64,000 bases of DNA from Pseudovibrio axinellae. Lineage in GTDB: Bacteria; Pseudomonadota; Alphaproteobacteria; Rhizobiales; Stappiaceae. Where the stretch lies: positions 62,001 to 126,000 of the forward strand of contig NZ_FOFM01000002.1 of the NCBI RefSeq assembly GCF_900110875.1, written 5' to 3'. Within the stretch, counting starts at the first letter, position 1, and each line of letters begins with the position of its first letter. Position numbers and translations under genes: made by a program. A model generated the notes under the pieces. That model made no database searches, had not been told where the DNA came from, and was given only the letters and a program-made list of their open reading frames with translations. Shown here piece after piece: positions 9,921 to 19,039 of the stretch.

Positions 9921-10571
9921 CTATCCGCGTTGCGGTGCCGGTACCGTGCCGATTACTCCCAACGCGATGCGGTAAGGAACAAGCATGCTCATTGCAACGA
10001 GGATCTTCACGCCGAAGTCACCAATTGCCCAGGAAACCCAACGAGGAACTTCCATCGCAAATACACCAAACAAAGGTGCGACCTCTACCGCGAATGCGTC
10101 ATGATGACCCAAAAACGCCAACTGTGCAGCAAACGCGAGGCTAAAGAACAATGCGGTATCGAGCGCTGTACCAAGGGTAGAAGAAACAACGGGTGCCTTC
10201 CACCAATGACCATCACGAAGACGGTCAAACACAGTTACATCAAGCAACTGAGCAATCAGGAATGCGCTTCCTGAGGCTATAGCAATACGCGGTGTCGCAA
10301 GAACGATAGACACGACAACTGCAACAGAAAAGCCTGCAAACACGACTTTGCGCGCAGCAGCAGGGCCAAACTGTCGGTTAATCAAATCAGTTACAAGAAA
10401 CGCGACCGGATAGGTAAACGCGCCCCAAGTAAGCAGGTCTGCCAAGTTAACAGCCCCGAGCGTTCCCTGAACAGGGAATTGAACGAGGTAGTTCGATGCC
10501 GCAACCACCGCAGTCATCGCCATGATGGCAATCGCGAGTGCTTTGGCATTGATCGACTTAGTCACGCTCAA
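9921..10571 (-). CDS. Queuosine precursor transporter (YhhQ/VUT family)
   Basis: Integral membrane protein of 216 residues with about six hydrophobic helices. It matches the VUT/YhhQ family that imports preQ0/preQ1 or queuine for tRNA queuosine. Features are ASNYLVQFP near the N-terminus, LADLLTWGAFTYPVAFLVTDLINR, and FLIAQLLDVTVFDRLRDGHWWKAPVVSSTLG. It lies 21 bases downstream of rpmB on the same strand and so is probably read from the ribosomal-protein promoter. That spacing leaves no room for a preQ1 riboswitch of its own. Confidence 0.9.
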   Translation of the reverse strand: MSVTKSINAKALAIAIMAMTAVVAASNYLVQFPVQGTLGAVNLADLLTWGAFTYPVAFLVTDLINRQFGPAAARKVVFAGFSVAVVVSIVLATPRIAIASGSAFLIAQLLDVTVFDRLRDGHWWKAPVVSSTLGTALDTALFFSLAFAAQLAFLGHHDAFAVEVAPLFGVFAMEVPRWVSWAIGDFGVKILVAMSMLVPYRIALGVIGTVPAPQRG

Positions 10572-10592
10572 TCCCTCTCAAGAACGATGAGA

Positions 10593-10880
10593 TTAAGCAG
10601 CAGCCTGACGACGCTTGATTTCGGTCTTCAGCAAACGCGCTTTTGGAGAAAGCTCTGCTTCTGCAGCTTTCATCAAGAATGCGTCCAAACCACCACGGTG
10701 CTCAACAGAACGCAGTGCGTGTGCAGAGATGCGCAGCTTGTAGGTTTCGCCGAGAGTATCGCTCATCAGGGAAACATTGCAGAGGTTTGGCAAGAACCGA
10801 CGACGGCTCCTGTTTTTTGCGTGAGACACGTTATTGCCGGTCATCACGTCTTTACCGGTAAGTTCGCAGCGGCGTGCCAT
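10593..10880 (-). CDS. rpmB: 50S ribosomal protein L28
   Basis: Ribosomal protein bL28, 95 residues from the ATG at 10880. It begins [10 protein letters not shown] and carries the family signature [19 protein letters not shown]. The alphaproteobacterial-length C-terminal extension (about 20 residues more than E. coli) is present. An in-frame GTG three codons upstream lies in the ribosome-binding region (AAGGGTGACC) and is unlikely to be used. The leader holds a GC hairpin at 10905-10924. The queuosine-precursor transporter follows in the same transcript. Confidence 0.97.
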   Translation of the reverse strand: MARRCELTGKDVMTGNNVSHAKNRSRRRFLPNLCNVSLMSDTLGETYKLRISAHALRSVEHRGGLDAFLMKAAEAELSPKARLLKTEIKRRQAAA

Positions 10881-11219
10881 GAGGGTCACCCTTTATAATT
10901 GTAGGCGCCCTCATTTTTGGGCGCATTCTGTTAAAACCGGCAGGTCGCGGACATGAAAATCCGGCGGTACCACTTCCGGCCCTGTACGGAAAAGTTGGCT
11001 TGCTATAATGAGTACAGCAGATTTCGTCAAGGCTTTGCGCTCTATTTGCCATCTCGAACCGCATATTTCAATCAAAACTGTAACAAACGCACATCTCTTA
11101 ACCACCGTGTTACCTTGTTTATGTACGTTCATGTTTCAACGACTTTGATTTTTTTGTTCAGTTTCCTGAGTTCTCAAGCTGTCAGGCGCGAAAGTCTGCG
11201 GCTGCGGAGGTACAGTATC
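10881..11219. other. Divergent control region of rpmB and the DUF3108 gene
   Basis: About 340 bases with no gene I trust. On the rpmB side the leader contains a 6-bp GC stem (GCGCCC/GGGCGC, 10905-10924) and, further out, GGCCGG/CCGGCG arms at about 10963-10985 that could form a second hairpin. An upstream in-frame extension of the plus-strand gene is open from 10953, but it lacks protein-like composition and a ribosome site. Confidence 0.4.
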
Positions 11220-12083
11220 GTGCGAGTATCCTTTTCAAAGATTTCCGATTTCCTCGGAAAATCCAGTGTAATAGCCATCGCAGCCCTCTCTTTTGGCACA
11301 CTATCCACAGCCGCTCTGGGGAAAACAGAGCGTCTTGGTGGGATCTACAACATTTCTTATGCTGGCTTCACTGTGGGGAAAGGCTCCTTCTCGCTCATCC
11401 TGCGCGACAATGCCTATTCAGCGAAAGTTGGTATGGAACCTGCCGGTATCGGAACCCTCTTCTCCACAGGTAAAGGTGGAGCGCAGGCGACTGGCTGGCT
11501 AAAAGGCTCACGCGTCCTTCCCAGCACCTACACCATGGCCTCTCGCGCATCCAATAGAGACTTTTACGTCAATCTGGATCAAGGTTCCGGCCACGTCCGC
11601 ACAACACAGGTCACCCCCCAATATAAACCGTCCAAAACGCGTATTAAGGTCGTAGGTAAGCACAAGCTGAATGCAATGGACCCGTTGAGTGCAGCGATTG
11701 TTCGCGCGCCCTCTCGTTCTAAGGTGCTTGACCCCTCAGTATGTGACCGCAAATTGCCAATCTACGATGGGTGGGCGCGGTTTAATATCAATATGAAGTT
11801 CAAAGAAGTGCGAGAAGTCTCCGGCAAAGGCTACGATGGCCCTGTTGTGGTTTGCACTGCACGTTGGGAGCCAATCGCAGGTCACCGCCCAGAACGAAGA
11901 GCAGTGCGGTACCTGGCCAATAATTCCGAGATCGAGACCTGGTTGGCGCCAATCGGAAATTCTCGCATCCTGATCCCTTATCGAGTGTCTATTCCAACAG
12001 CTACGGGAACTCTGGTTTTGGAGGCGGCTGAACTCAACATGCCGCAATCGTCAGGTTTGCGCAAAAAAACCGCTTCGCGATAA
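11220..12083 (+). CDS. DUF3108 domain-containing exported protein
   Basis: A 287-residue protein if started at the GTG at 11220, which has CGGAGG nine bases upstream and gives a clean signal peptide (hydrophobic stretch about residues 13-33, ending TAALGK). The mature part, with YNISYAGFTVGKGSF and later YDGWARFNINM, fits the DUF3108 family of periplasmic proteins of unknown function, which often sits beside rpmB in Alphaproteobacteria. The frame is open back to 10953, but that extension is not protein-like. No catalytic motif is recognised. Confidence 0.82.
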   Translation: MRVSFSKISDFLGKSSVIAIAALSFGTLSTAALGKTERLGGIYNISYAGFTVGKGSFSLILRDNAYSAKVGMEPAGIGTLFSTGKGGAQATGWLKGSRVLPSTYTMASRASNRDFYVNLDQGSGHVRTTQVTPQYKPSKTRIKVVGKHKLNAMDPLSAAIVRAPSRSKVLDPSVCDRKLPIYDGWARFNINMKFKEVREVSGKGYDGPVVVCTARWEPIAGHRPERRAVRYLANNSEIETWLAPIGNSRILIPYRVSIPTATGTLVLEAAELNMPQSSGLRKKTASR

Positions 12084-12261
12084 AATTTGCGCTTCTGACC
12101 CCAGTTCTTCTTGTTTGGAGCGATTCAAACACCCACATTTGTGTCGCAAAGCCTTGACAGAAGACCCAGCTGACGCCAGTGTCGCGCCAAAATTATAGCG
12201 CGGCCCAACGCCTTTTAATCGGCAGGTCCAACCCGCTGATTGTTACGAGTGAATATCCAAT

Positions 12262-13218
12262 ATGCGCAGTTACCTCGAATTTGAAAAACCAGTTGCTGAC
12301 CTTGAAGGTAAAGTACAGGAATTGAAAATCCTGGCGGAAGGTGGCGAAGCAGTTAATGTGGAAGACGAGATCGCTCGCCTTCAGGAAAAAGCAGAGCAAG
12401 CGCTCCGCGACATCTACTCTCGCTTGACGCCTTGGCAAAAGACTTTGGTGGCTCGCCACCCAGATCGTCCGCACTCTCTGGACTACATCAAAACTCTGAT
12501 CACAGACTTTACCCCGCTTGCCGGTGACCGAAAATTCTCTGAGGACTGCGCGATTATTGCAGGCTTTGGTCGGTTCCGTGGCCAGTCTATTGCCATTCTG
12601 GGTCAGGAAAAAGGAAACGACACAGAAAGCCGGCTGAAGCACAACTTCGGTATGGCCCGCCCTGAAGGTTATCGAAAAGCAGTTCGCATTATGGAACTCG
12701 CAAATCGCTTTAACATCCCTGTGGTGTCCTTCGTAGATACTGCTGGAGCTTATCCAGGTATCGGCGCGGAAGAACGCGGTCAGGCAGAAGCGATTGCCCG
12801 TTCAACAGATATGTGCCTCGGCCTTGGTGTTCCAAACATCTCTATCATCATTGGTGAAGGCGGTTCCGGTGGCGCTATCGCAATTGCAACCACCAACCAA
12901 GTCGTGATGCTAGAGCACTCTATTTACTCAGTGATCTCTCCTGAAGCAGGCGCTTCAATCTTGTGGCGCGACAGTACGCGTGCTCAGGATGCCGCAACCA
13001 ATATGAAGATCACCGCGCAGGATCTATCAAGCTTTGGCGTGATTGATGAAATCATCAAGGAGCCAATCGGCGGTGCTCACCGCGCGAAAGAAATCGTGAT
13101 CGATCGCGCTGGTAGCGCAATTGAAGCCACTCTAAGCAAGTTAGGTGGTCAATCTGCTGATGACCTGAAGAAACAGCGCAGAGAGAAATTCTTACGCATA
13201 GGTCGTGAACTCGGCTGA
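12262..13218 (+). CDS. accA: Acetyl-CoA carboxylase carboxyltransferase subunit alpha
   Basis: Transfers carboxyl from carboxybiotin to acetyl-CoA, with AccD, to give malonyl-CoA for fatty acid synthesis. It has the family length of 318 residues. The N-terminal helical part begins MRSYLEFEKP. The carboxyltransferase core carries the family motifs FVDTAGAYPGIGAEERGQ, IGEGGSGGAIAI and SVISPEAGASILW. It stands alone, as accA usually does, and is followed by an intrinsic terminator. Confidence 0.97.
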   Translation: MRSYLEFEKPVADLEGKVQELKILAEGGEAVNVEDEIARLQEKAEQALRDIYSRLTPWQKTLVARHPDRPHSLDYIKTLITDFTPLAGDRKFSEDCAIIAGFGRFRGQSIAILGQEKGNDTESRLKHNFGMARPEGYRKAVRIMELANRFNIPVVSFVDTAGAYPGIGAEERGQAEAIARSTDMCLGLGVPNISIIIGEGGSGGAIAIATTNQVVMLEHSIYSVISPEAGASILWRDSTRAQDAATNMKITAQDLSSFGVIDEIIKEPIGGAHRAKEIVIDRAGSAIEATLSKLGGQSADDLKKQRREKFLRIGRELG

Positions 13219-13264
13219 GTCGAACCTATGATTTATTGTGGGTAACCATATTTCTTTCTATAAG

Positions 13265-13296
13265 AGGCATCAGTTGTATATCTGGTGCCTTTTTTG
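13265..13296 (+). terminator. Intrinsic terminator of accA
   Basis: A 9-bp stem (AGGCATCAG/CTGGTGCCT, one wobble pair, 7-8 base loop) followed by TTTTTTG, about 45 bases after the stop codon. Confidence 0.85.
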
Positions 13297-13460
13297 TTTG
13301 ATCCAATCAAGCATGGGACAAAGCGCATCAGGGGGAATACACATCAATCTCAAAATGAATGATCTGCGGTAACATTCGGTCAACCATAACCCAGATAGTC
13401 TAAGAGTAGAGTTCGGATTGGGGGTCAGTCAAAATAGCCCCAGCATGGTGGGTCAAGCAC

Positions 13461-14627
13461 ATGAAAAACGTGTTTCAGGGAGAAACAGGCAAGAAGTTAA
13501 AGTGCGCTGCTGCACTTTCGTTAGCTTTAGCGCTATCGGCTTGTCAAGGAACAGAATTCGGTTCGGAGAAACATCAAAAGCCCGTCAGTAGTAACCTTTC
13601 TAAAAAGATGAAATCCAAAGATATGGAGCTCAAGTCTCCGATCATGGTGCGTCTCTTTAAGCAGGAATCTGAGCTGGAAGTCTGGAAGCAAACCAAGTCC
13701 GGGCACTACGCGCTGTTGGACACCTTTGATATCTGCAAATGGTCAGGCAAACTCGGCCCTAAGATCAAAGAGGGTGACCGCCAGGCACCAGAAGGCTTTT
13801 ATGAAGTCTCACCCGGCCTCATGAACCCACTTTCTTCCTACTACCTCTCATTTAACCTCGGCTTTCCCAACAAGTTTGACCGCGCATATGATCGCACTGG
13901 AAGCAACCTAATGGTGCACGGTGCCTGCTCATCTGCTGGCTGTTATGCAATGACAGACGAACAGATTGCGGACATCTACGCGATGGGACGAGATAGTTTT
14001 CTCGGTGGCCAGCGCAAGTTTCAGGTACAGGCCTTTCCATTCCGCATGACACCGGAAAACATGGCCAAGAATGCAAGCTCTGAGCATTACGAATTCTGGC
14101 GTATGCTTAAACGTGGCTACGACCACTTTGAAATAACAAAGCGTCCGCCATCCATCGAAGTCTGCGAGAAGCAGTATGTCTTTGATGCAAAAGCAGACAG
14201 ACGTGGTACCAAATTCGATGCCCGCGGCGCCTGCCCTGCTTATACAGTACCAGAACATATTTCCGTTGCTGTTGCCAAGAAGCAGAACAAAGACGCTCGC
14301 AAGACCGCAGAAATCCTAGTGGCAATGGAAAGCACCAAACGCCGCAAAGAGAAAATCGCGACCTTCTTCGGCGGTGCGTCTACAACAAACGCTGCCAAAA
14401 CGGTTAGCACGAAGGCAACAGCTGTAGATGTGAAAACAGCCAGGACTTTGGCGCTGGCTTCTAAGGATGCATCTCCAGCACCTCAGCAAACATCAGAAAC
14501 AGAACGCGCTTTTGGCTATTTCACATCGCTATTTTCTAACAGCCGAGTTTCTGAAGAGCAGAAAGTCATCGCTGAAGCGAGCGCCCCACTACTGAACGCT
14601 CCTATCCCACGCGTCAAACCTCAATAA
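13461..14627 (+). CDS. Lipoprotein L,D-transpeptidase (YafK/YkuD type)
   Basis: A 388-residue predicted lipoprotein. The N-terminal hydrophobic helix ends in the lipobox LSAC with C28. The YkuD-type catalytic domain covers about residues 55-250 and shows H153 in MVHGAC and the nucleophile C161 in SSAGCYAMTD, the YafK-subgroup form of the active site. In E. coli, YafK (DpaA) cleaves the peptidoglycan-Lpp link. Here the activity could be crosslinking or cleavage. The last 130 residues are low-complexity, Ala/Thr/Lys rich and probably a linker. A long hairpin spans the stop codon. Confidence 0.88.
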   Translation: MKNVFQGETGKKLKCAAALSLALALSACQGTEFGSEKHQKPVSSNLSKKMKSKDMELKSPIMVRLFKQESELEVWKQTKSGHYALLDTFDICKWSGKLGPKIKEGDRQAPEGFYEVSPGLMNPLSSYYLSFNLGFPNKFDRAYDRTGSNLMVHGACSSAGCYAMTDEQIADIYAMGRDSFLGGQRKFQVQAFPFRMTPENMAKNASSEHYEFWRMLKRGYDHFEITKRPPSIEVCEKQYVFDAKADRRGTKFDARGACPAYTVPEHISVAVAKKQNKDARKTAEILVAMESTKRRKEKIATFFGGASTTNAAKTVSTKATAVDVKTARTLALASKDASPAPQQTSETERAFGYFTSLFSNSRVSEEQKVIAEASAPLLNAPIPRVKPQ

Positions 14628-14641
14628 CTACGGTTTGACGC
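14611..14641 (+). terminator. Hairpin spanning the stop codon of the L,D-transpeptidase gene
   Basis: A perfect 10-bp stem (GCGTCAAACC/GGTTTGACGC) with an 11-base loop that contains the TAA stop. There is no T-run after it, so it may stabilise the 3' end or act with other factors. Confidence 0.5.
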
Positions 14642-14717
14642 TACATTATTGGATACCTAGGCTGCCCTACAGAACAGTCCTTACTGCACTGTGACGATTA
14701 TCAGGTCAGGCTATGGA

Positions 14718-15527
14718 ATGCTGCGCGTAAAAGATTTGTTAGAACAATATCATAGCGAAACATCAAAACTCAAACGCCGCCGCGCTAAGTCCTTATTTCG
14801 CTATTACCTAAAACACTTTCCCAGAACCATAAGTTCCTACGTCGGCCTAACGCGCGGAATCCAGACAAACTATGGGGTTTGGCTAACACCGAATATCTTC
14901 GATGCAACCTTTCGCTTATGCACCGAAGGCAGCTACGGCACGTTCTTTTCAAATTACTTGGCTAATTACAAACATCCATTCCTGTTTCTAGATATTGGCG
15001 CAAATCAGGGCCTATACAGTTTATTGGCCGCTCAAAACGCAAACTGCGTAGAAGCGTTTGCATTTGAGCCGGTCTCTCGCACATTTAAATTGCTAGAAAA
15101 GAACATATCTCTGAACCAAACAGCCGCTCGTATAGCACCTGTACAGGTTGCTATTTCAGACCAAAGCAGAACTGCAGATATTTTTTTAAAAAAGACGCAC
15201 AGCGGAAGCGCATCACTCAATCGACACATGACCCAATTAGGCAAGAAGAGTGAAAAAGTTCAGCTTATTGCAGCCCCGCAATTGGATAAAATGGTCACAC
15301 AAGAAACAGATATCCTCGTCAAACTAGATGTTGAAGGGCACGAAGAAACAGTGCTTCAAGAGCTAGTAAAGACCCGTTTTTTTTCACAGATCCAATCGAT
15401 TTTCTACGAAGTAGATGAGCGGTGGTCAGACCCACAATTGCTCCAAGGAATTTTGAAAACTGAAGGGTTCCAGAACTTTCAAAGGATTGGAGACCACGCC
15501 CACCATGATATTTTGGCAAGCCGCTAA
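14718..15527 (+). CDS. FkbM family SAM-dependent methyltransferase
   Basis: About 269 residues from the ATG at 14718; a GTG at 14691 is an alternative start. The Rossmann SAM-binding motif is FLDIGANQGLYSLLA, followed by AFAFEPVSRTFKLLEKNI and a late VKLDVEGHEETVLQ, the FkbM family hallmark. Such enzymes O-methylate sugars or other polysaccharide and secondary-metabolite hydroxyls. There are no glycan genes next to it, so the substrate is unknown. The gene is visibly more AT-rich than its neighbours, which could mean transfer from elsewhere. Confidence 0.85.
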   Translation: MLRVKDLLEQYHSETSKLKRRRAKSLFRYYLKHFPRTISSYVGLTRGIQTNYGVWLTPNIFDATFRLCTEGSYGTFFSNYLANYKHPFLFLDIGANQGLYSLLAAQNANCVEAFAFEPVSRTFKLLEKNISLNQTAARIAPVQVAISDQSRTADIFLKKTHSGSASLNRHMTQLGKKSEKVQLIAAPQLDKMVTQETDILVKLDVEGHEETVLQELVKTRFFSQIQSIFYEVDERWSDPQLLQGILKTEGFQNFQRIGDHAHHDILASR

Positions 15528-15639
15528 ACAGACCTATCAAGCCCAAATCGGCATAAGAAAATCGCGCTAAATCCAAGTATCTCGCCGCTCGTCCAACTCT
15601 GGATTACAGCTGGCCCTGAAGCGATATTCGCGGCGCTTA

Positions 15640-16557
15640 TCAAGCGCGCTCTGGTGCCTCGACCACGCGGCGACTATTCACCAACGCCATTGGCTGGATC
15701 AATGGATCTTGATGCTCAGAGTAAAGCAGATTGTCTGAGCCAACTTTAACGGACCGCGCAACCAGCTCAAATGTTGAGGCTGTCGCTTTTTTAAGTGCTT
15801 CTTCATCACTTTGGCCGCTCAAACTACGAGCAAGATAAAGCGCGGCAAGCAAATCACCCGTTCCATGCGGAGCCCCCTGCACTTCTGCATGTTCAATGGC
15901 AAGGCTACCATTTGGGCCAACCAATAAGTTAGAAATGGAATTACGCCGCATAGCAGGCGATGACGTTACAATTGTACGCTCAACACCCAAGGTACGAGCT
16001 GCCGCAACAACTTCGTTTTCCATCTCAGTTCCAAACCCGCTCAACCAGGCCAGTTCAAATCGGTTAGGTGTGATAATATCAGCCAAAGGCAAAAGCTGGT
16101 CGCGGATCGCTTCAGCAATAGACTCTCGCACATACAAGTCGCCCTTATCACCAATCACCGGATCACAGAGATAAACCGCATCGCTGTTGCGCGCTTTTAC
16201 CTCCCTCACAATCTTTGCAACTTCAGGAACCTGATCAGGGTTAGCCATATATCCAGAGAGGACAGCCTTAACGTCACTCAAACCGTCATTGGAGCAGATC
16301 TGCTCAACAATACTGGTGAAGTCAGTAGCACTGGCAGAAATTCGAGTGCCCTCACCCTGCCCAGGGTGCCATGGCAACAAAATCGTTGGCAGCGTCCAGA
16401 CGTTGAAGCCCATTCGTTCCAAAGCAAACACAGCACCGCGTGTTCCCACGCAACCACTCACAACCTGAGAGGAGATCACCAGGACCGAAGGCTTGGCCTT
16501 TGGAGCATCCTCTCTGATTTTATGTTCAACTTTTTTAACAAAGCGCTCAAGCGACAT
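15640..16557 (-). CDS. pdxY: Pyridoxal kinase
   Basis: Phosphorylates pyridoxal to PLP in vitamin B6 salvage. It has 305 residues and a ribokinase-like fold. The N-terminus shows VLVISSQVVSGCVGTRGAVFALERMG, then LPTILLPWHPGQG, a DPVIGDKG segment that contributes to substrate and metal binding, TPNRFELAWLSG, and the anion-hole/catalytic GAPHGTGDLLAAL with the catalytic aspartate. A roughly 20-residue basic N-terminal extension precedes the core. Its ATG directly abuts the ispG stop, so the two are one transcription unit with ispG first. Confidence 0.95.
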   Translation of the reverse strand: MSLERFVKKVEHKIREDAPKAKPSVLVISSQVVSGCVGTRGAVFALERMGFNVWTLPTILLPWHPGQGEGTRISASATDFTSIVEQICSNDGLSDVKAVLSGYMANPDQVPEVAKIVREVKARNSDAVYLCDPVIGDKGDLYVRESIAEAIRDQLLPLADIITPNRFELAWLSGFGTEMENEVVAAARTLGVERTIVTSSPAMRRNSISNLLVGPNGSLAIEHAEVQGAPHGTGDLLAALYLARSLSGQSDEEALKKATASTFELVARSVKVGSDNLLYSEHQDPLIQPMALVNSRRVVEAPERA

Positions 16558-17835
16558 CTATGAAATCTCGTGTTCAGCGGAGGCGCCGGTACCGTAGCGC
16601 TTTTCGATATAATCCAAAACCATCGCCTTAAATTCATTTGCGATGTTTGGACCACGCAATGTAACAGTCTTTTCGCCATCTACAAAAACGGGTGCAGCAG
16701 GCGTCTCACCCGTACCCGGCAACGAAATACCAATGTCAGCATGTTTGGATTCGCCAGGACCATTCACGATACAGCCCATCACAGCTACATTAAGTTCCTC
16801 AACACCGGGATACTGCTCACGCCATGCAGGCATACTTTCGCGAATGTGGTTTTGAATATCCTGTGCCAGCTCTTGGAATACAGTTGACGTTGTCCGCCCA
16901 CACCCCGGACATGCCGCGACAATTGGAATAAAGCTGCGGAAGCCCATTGTCTGCAAAAGCTCCTGAGAAACCTGTACTTCTCGTGTACGGTCTCCACCCG
17001 GCTCAGGCGTCAAAGAAATACGGATCGTATCTCCAATGCCCTGTTGCAGCAAAATGCCCATGGAAGCAGAAGAGGCCACAATGCCCTTCGTCCCCATGCC
17101 CGCCTCAGTTAAACCAAGATGCAGCGCATAATCACAGCGTTGCGCAAGATCTGCATAAACAGCAATCAAGTCCTGCACCTGAGAAACCTTCGCGGATAGG
17201 ATAATCTTATCGCGGCCAAGCCCCAACTCTTCAGCACGCTTTGCTGAGAGCAACCCAGACTGACAAATCGCTTCCCGCATGACCTGCTGCGCAGTTAACG
17301 GAGCGCCATTTGAATGGTTCTCATCCATCAAATGCGTCAGGAGCTCTTGATCCAGAGACCCCCAGTTCACTCCAATGCGCACTGGCTTATCGTGCTTCAT
17401 CGCCATTTCGATGATTTGTGAGAACTGCTTGTCTTTTTTGGACTTAAACCCAACATTACCCGGATTAATGCGGTATTTATCCAGCGCTTCAGCACAGGCT
17501 GGGTGGTCTGCCAACAGTTTGTGACCAATATAATGGAAGTCCCCAACAAGCGGGACATCAACACCAATACGCTGCAAGCGCTCTTTAATATGCGGGACTG
17601 CTGCGGCCGCCTCATCCCGGTCAACAGTAATGCGAACCAGTTCAGACCCGGCACGCGCCAATGCAGCAACCTGTGCAACTGTAGAATCTGCATCCGCAGT
17701 ATCAGTGTTTGTCATAGACTGAACGACAACAGGCGCTTGTCCACCCACAGTAACCCCACCAACATCAACAGCCACGGAGTGGCGACGCGGAAATGGGGTA
17801 GAAATATAGCTTTGGCTCTTGTCAGTCATGATCAT
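16558..17835 (-). CDS. ispG: 4-hydroxy-3-methylbut-2-en-1-yl diphosphate synthase
   Basis: Iron-sulfur enzyme of the MEP isoprenoid pathway converting MEcPP to HMBPP. About 425 residues from the ATG at 17835; an ATG two codons on (17829) is equally possible. The sequence shows [21 protein letters not shown] near the start, GVNWGSLD, the cluster cysteines in CPGCGRT, and [18 protein letters not shown]. This is the single-protein bacterial form, which takes electrons from flavodoxin or ferredoxin. The pyridoxal kinase gene follows without a gap. Confidence 0.96.
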   Translation of the reverse strand: MIMTDKSQSYISTPFPRRHSVAVDVGGVTVGGQAPVVVQSMTNTDTADADSTVAQVAALARAGSELVRITVDRDEAAAAVPHIKERLQRIGVDVPLVGDFHYIGHKLLADHPACAEALDKYRINPGNVGFKSKKDKQFSQIIEMAMKHDKPVRIGVNWGSLDQELLTHLMDENHSNGAPLTAQQVMREAICQSGLLSAKRAEELGLGRDKIILSAKVSQVQDLIAVYADLAQRCDYALHLGLTEAGMGTKGIVASSASMGILLQQGIGDTIRISLTPEPGGDRTREVQVSQELLQTMGFRSFIPIVAACPGCGRTTSTVFQELAQDIQNHIRESMPAWREQYPGVEELNVAVMGCIVNGPGESKHADIGISLPGTGETPAAPVFVDGEKTVTLRGPNIANEFKAMVLDYIEKRYGTGASAEHEIS

Positions 17836-18205
17836 TCCACTGGCATAAATCTGTAGGCAAGCAAGTGCAGCATGCAGCACCTTGTGTCAACTTTTTAGCG
17901 CAAATTCAAATCAGTTTGATGTCATTCAGATGCATAGTCAGCCCCCTTAAATTTGAGGGTAAAAACCGTAGCAAATATGGTGTTACTTCCTGCTCATGAA
18001 CAAGCAAATGAAACGCCATACAAATTCGGGTCGACTCATCTCAGCCTAACCCCGCATTAACGACAAAATGTGGTTTTGGAAAACATGGCACTCTTTATAG
18101 ACTACACACATAACAACTATGCTTTTTGCTAATGCAACCAATTTAAAAAGTGACGCAAGCTCACACCAACGCTTCCTTCAACATCATTTGCTCTGGAGAC
18201 TGGAA

Positions 18206-18988
18206 ATGCTTTCAAACAAAACGGCTGTCATCACTGGCTCAACATCAGGCATAGGCCTTGCCTACGCCCGCGCAATGGCAGAGCAAGGTGCGAACATCAT
18301 GATCAATGGCTTTGGGAATGCCGATGCAATTGAAAATGAACGTGCCAGCATCGAGAAAGATTTCAGCGTCAAGTGTGTTTATTCCTCCGCCGATATGACC
18401 AAACCGGACGAAATCCACGCCATGATCCATGAAGCCGAGAAAATGCTCGGCTCTGTTGATATTTTGGTCAACAACGCCGGCATTCAGCACGTAGAGGCTA
18501 TCGAGCACTTTCCGGTTGAAAAGTGGGATGCAATCATCGCCATCAACCTGTCATCCGCCTTTCATACCATCCGCACTGCCGTACCATACATGCGTCAGGC
18601 AGGCTGGGGTCGCATCATCAACACAGCATCTGCACACGCCCTCGTCGCCTCTCCTTTCAAATCTGCGTACGTATCTGCAAAACACGGCATCGCAGGCCTA
18701 ACGAAAACAGTCGCATTAGAAGTTGCAGAAGACAACATCACAGCCAATGCAATTTGCCCCGGTTATGTCTGGACCCCGCTCGTTGAAAAACAGATCCCAG
18801 ACACGATGAAAGCACGCGATATGACTGAGGAGCAGGTGAAAAAAGAGGTTCTTCTCGCCGCACAGCCAACCAAAGAGTTTGTGACCGTAGAGCAAGTTGC
18901 CGGTCTTGCCGTATTCCTGTGTTCAGATGCAGCCGCCTCAATCACGGGCACACTTCTGCCGATGGATGGCGGCTGGACCGCACAATAA
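18206..18988 (+). CDS. bdhA: 3-hydroxybutyrate dehydrogenase
   Basis: Oxidises D-3-hydroxybutyrate to acetoacetate with NAD, in PHB and ketone-body use. A 260-residue short-chain dehydrogenase: TGSTSGIGLA cofactor loop at 10-19, NNAG at 89-92, catalytic S142, Y155 and K159 in YVSAKHG, and the late ICPGYVWTPLVEKQIP typical of this enzyme. The start at 18206 has GGAG eight bases before it. The 29-codon upstream extension (from 18119) is not protein-like. A patatin-like lipase follows 50 bases later, a pairing seen in rhizobia. Confidence 0.93.
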   Translation: MLSNKTAVITGSTSGIGLAYARAMAEQGANIMINGFGNADAIENERASIEKDFSVKCVYSSADMTKPDEIHAMIHEAEKMLGSVDILVNNAGIQHVEAIEHFPVEKWDAIIAINLSSAFHTIRTAVPYMRQAGWGRIINTASAHALVASPFKSAYVSAKHGIAGLTKTVALEVAEDNITANAICPGYVWTPLVEKQIPDTMKARDMTEEQVKKEVLLAAQPTKEFVTVEQVAGLAVFLCSDAAASITGTLLPMDGGWTAQ

Positions 18989-19039
18989 CGGCCAACTAAT
19001 TCTCAGAGTTTCTTTTCAAAGCGACCCATGGAGGTCCAC

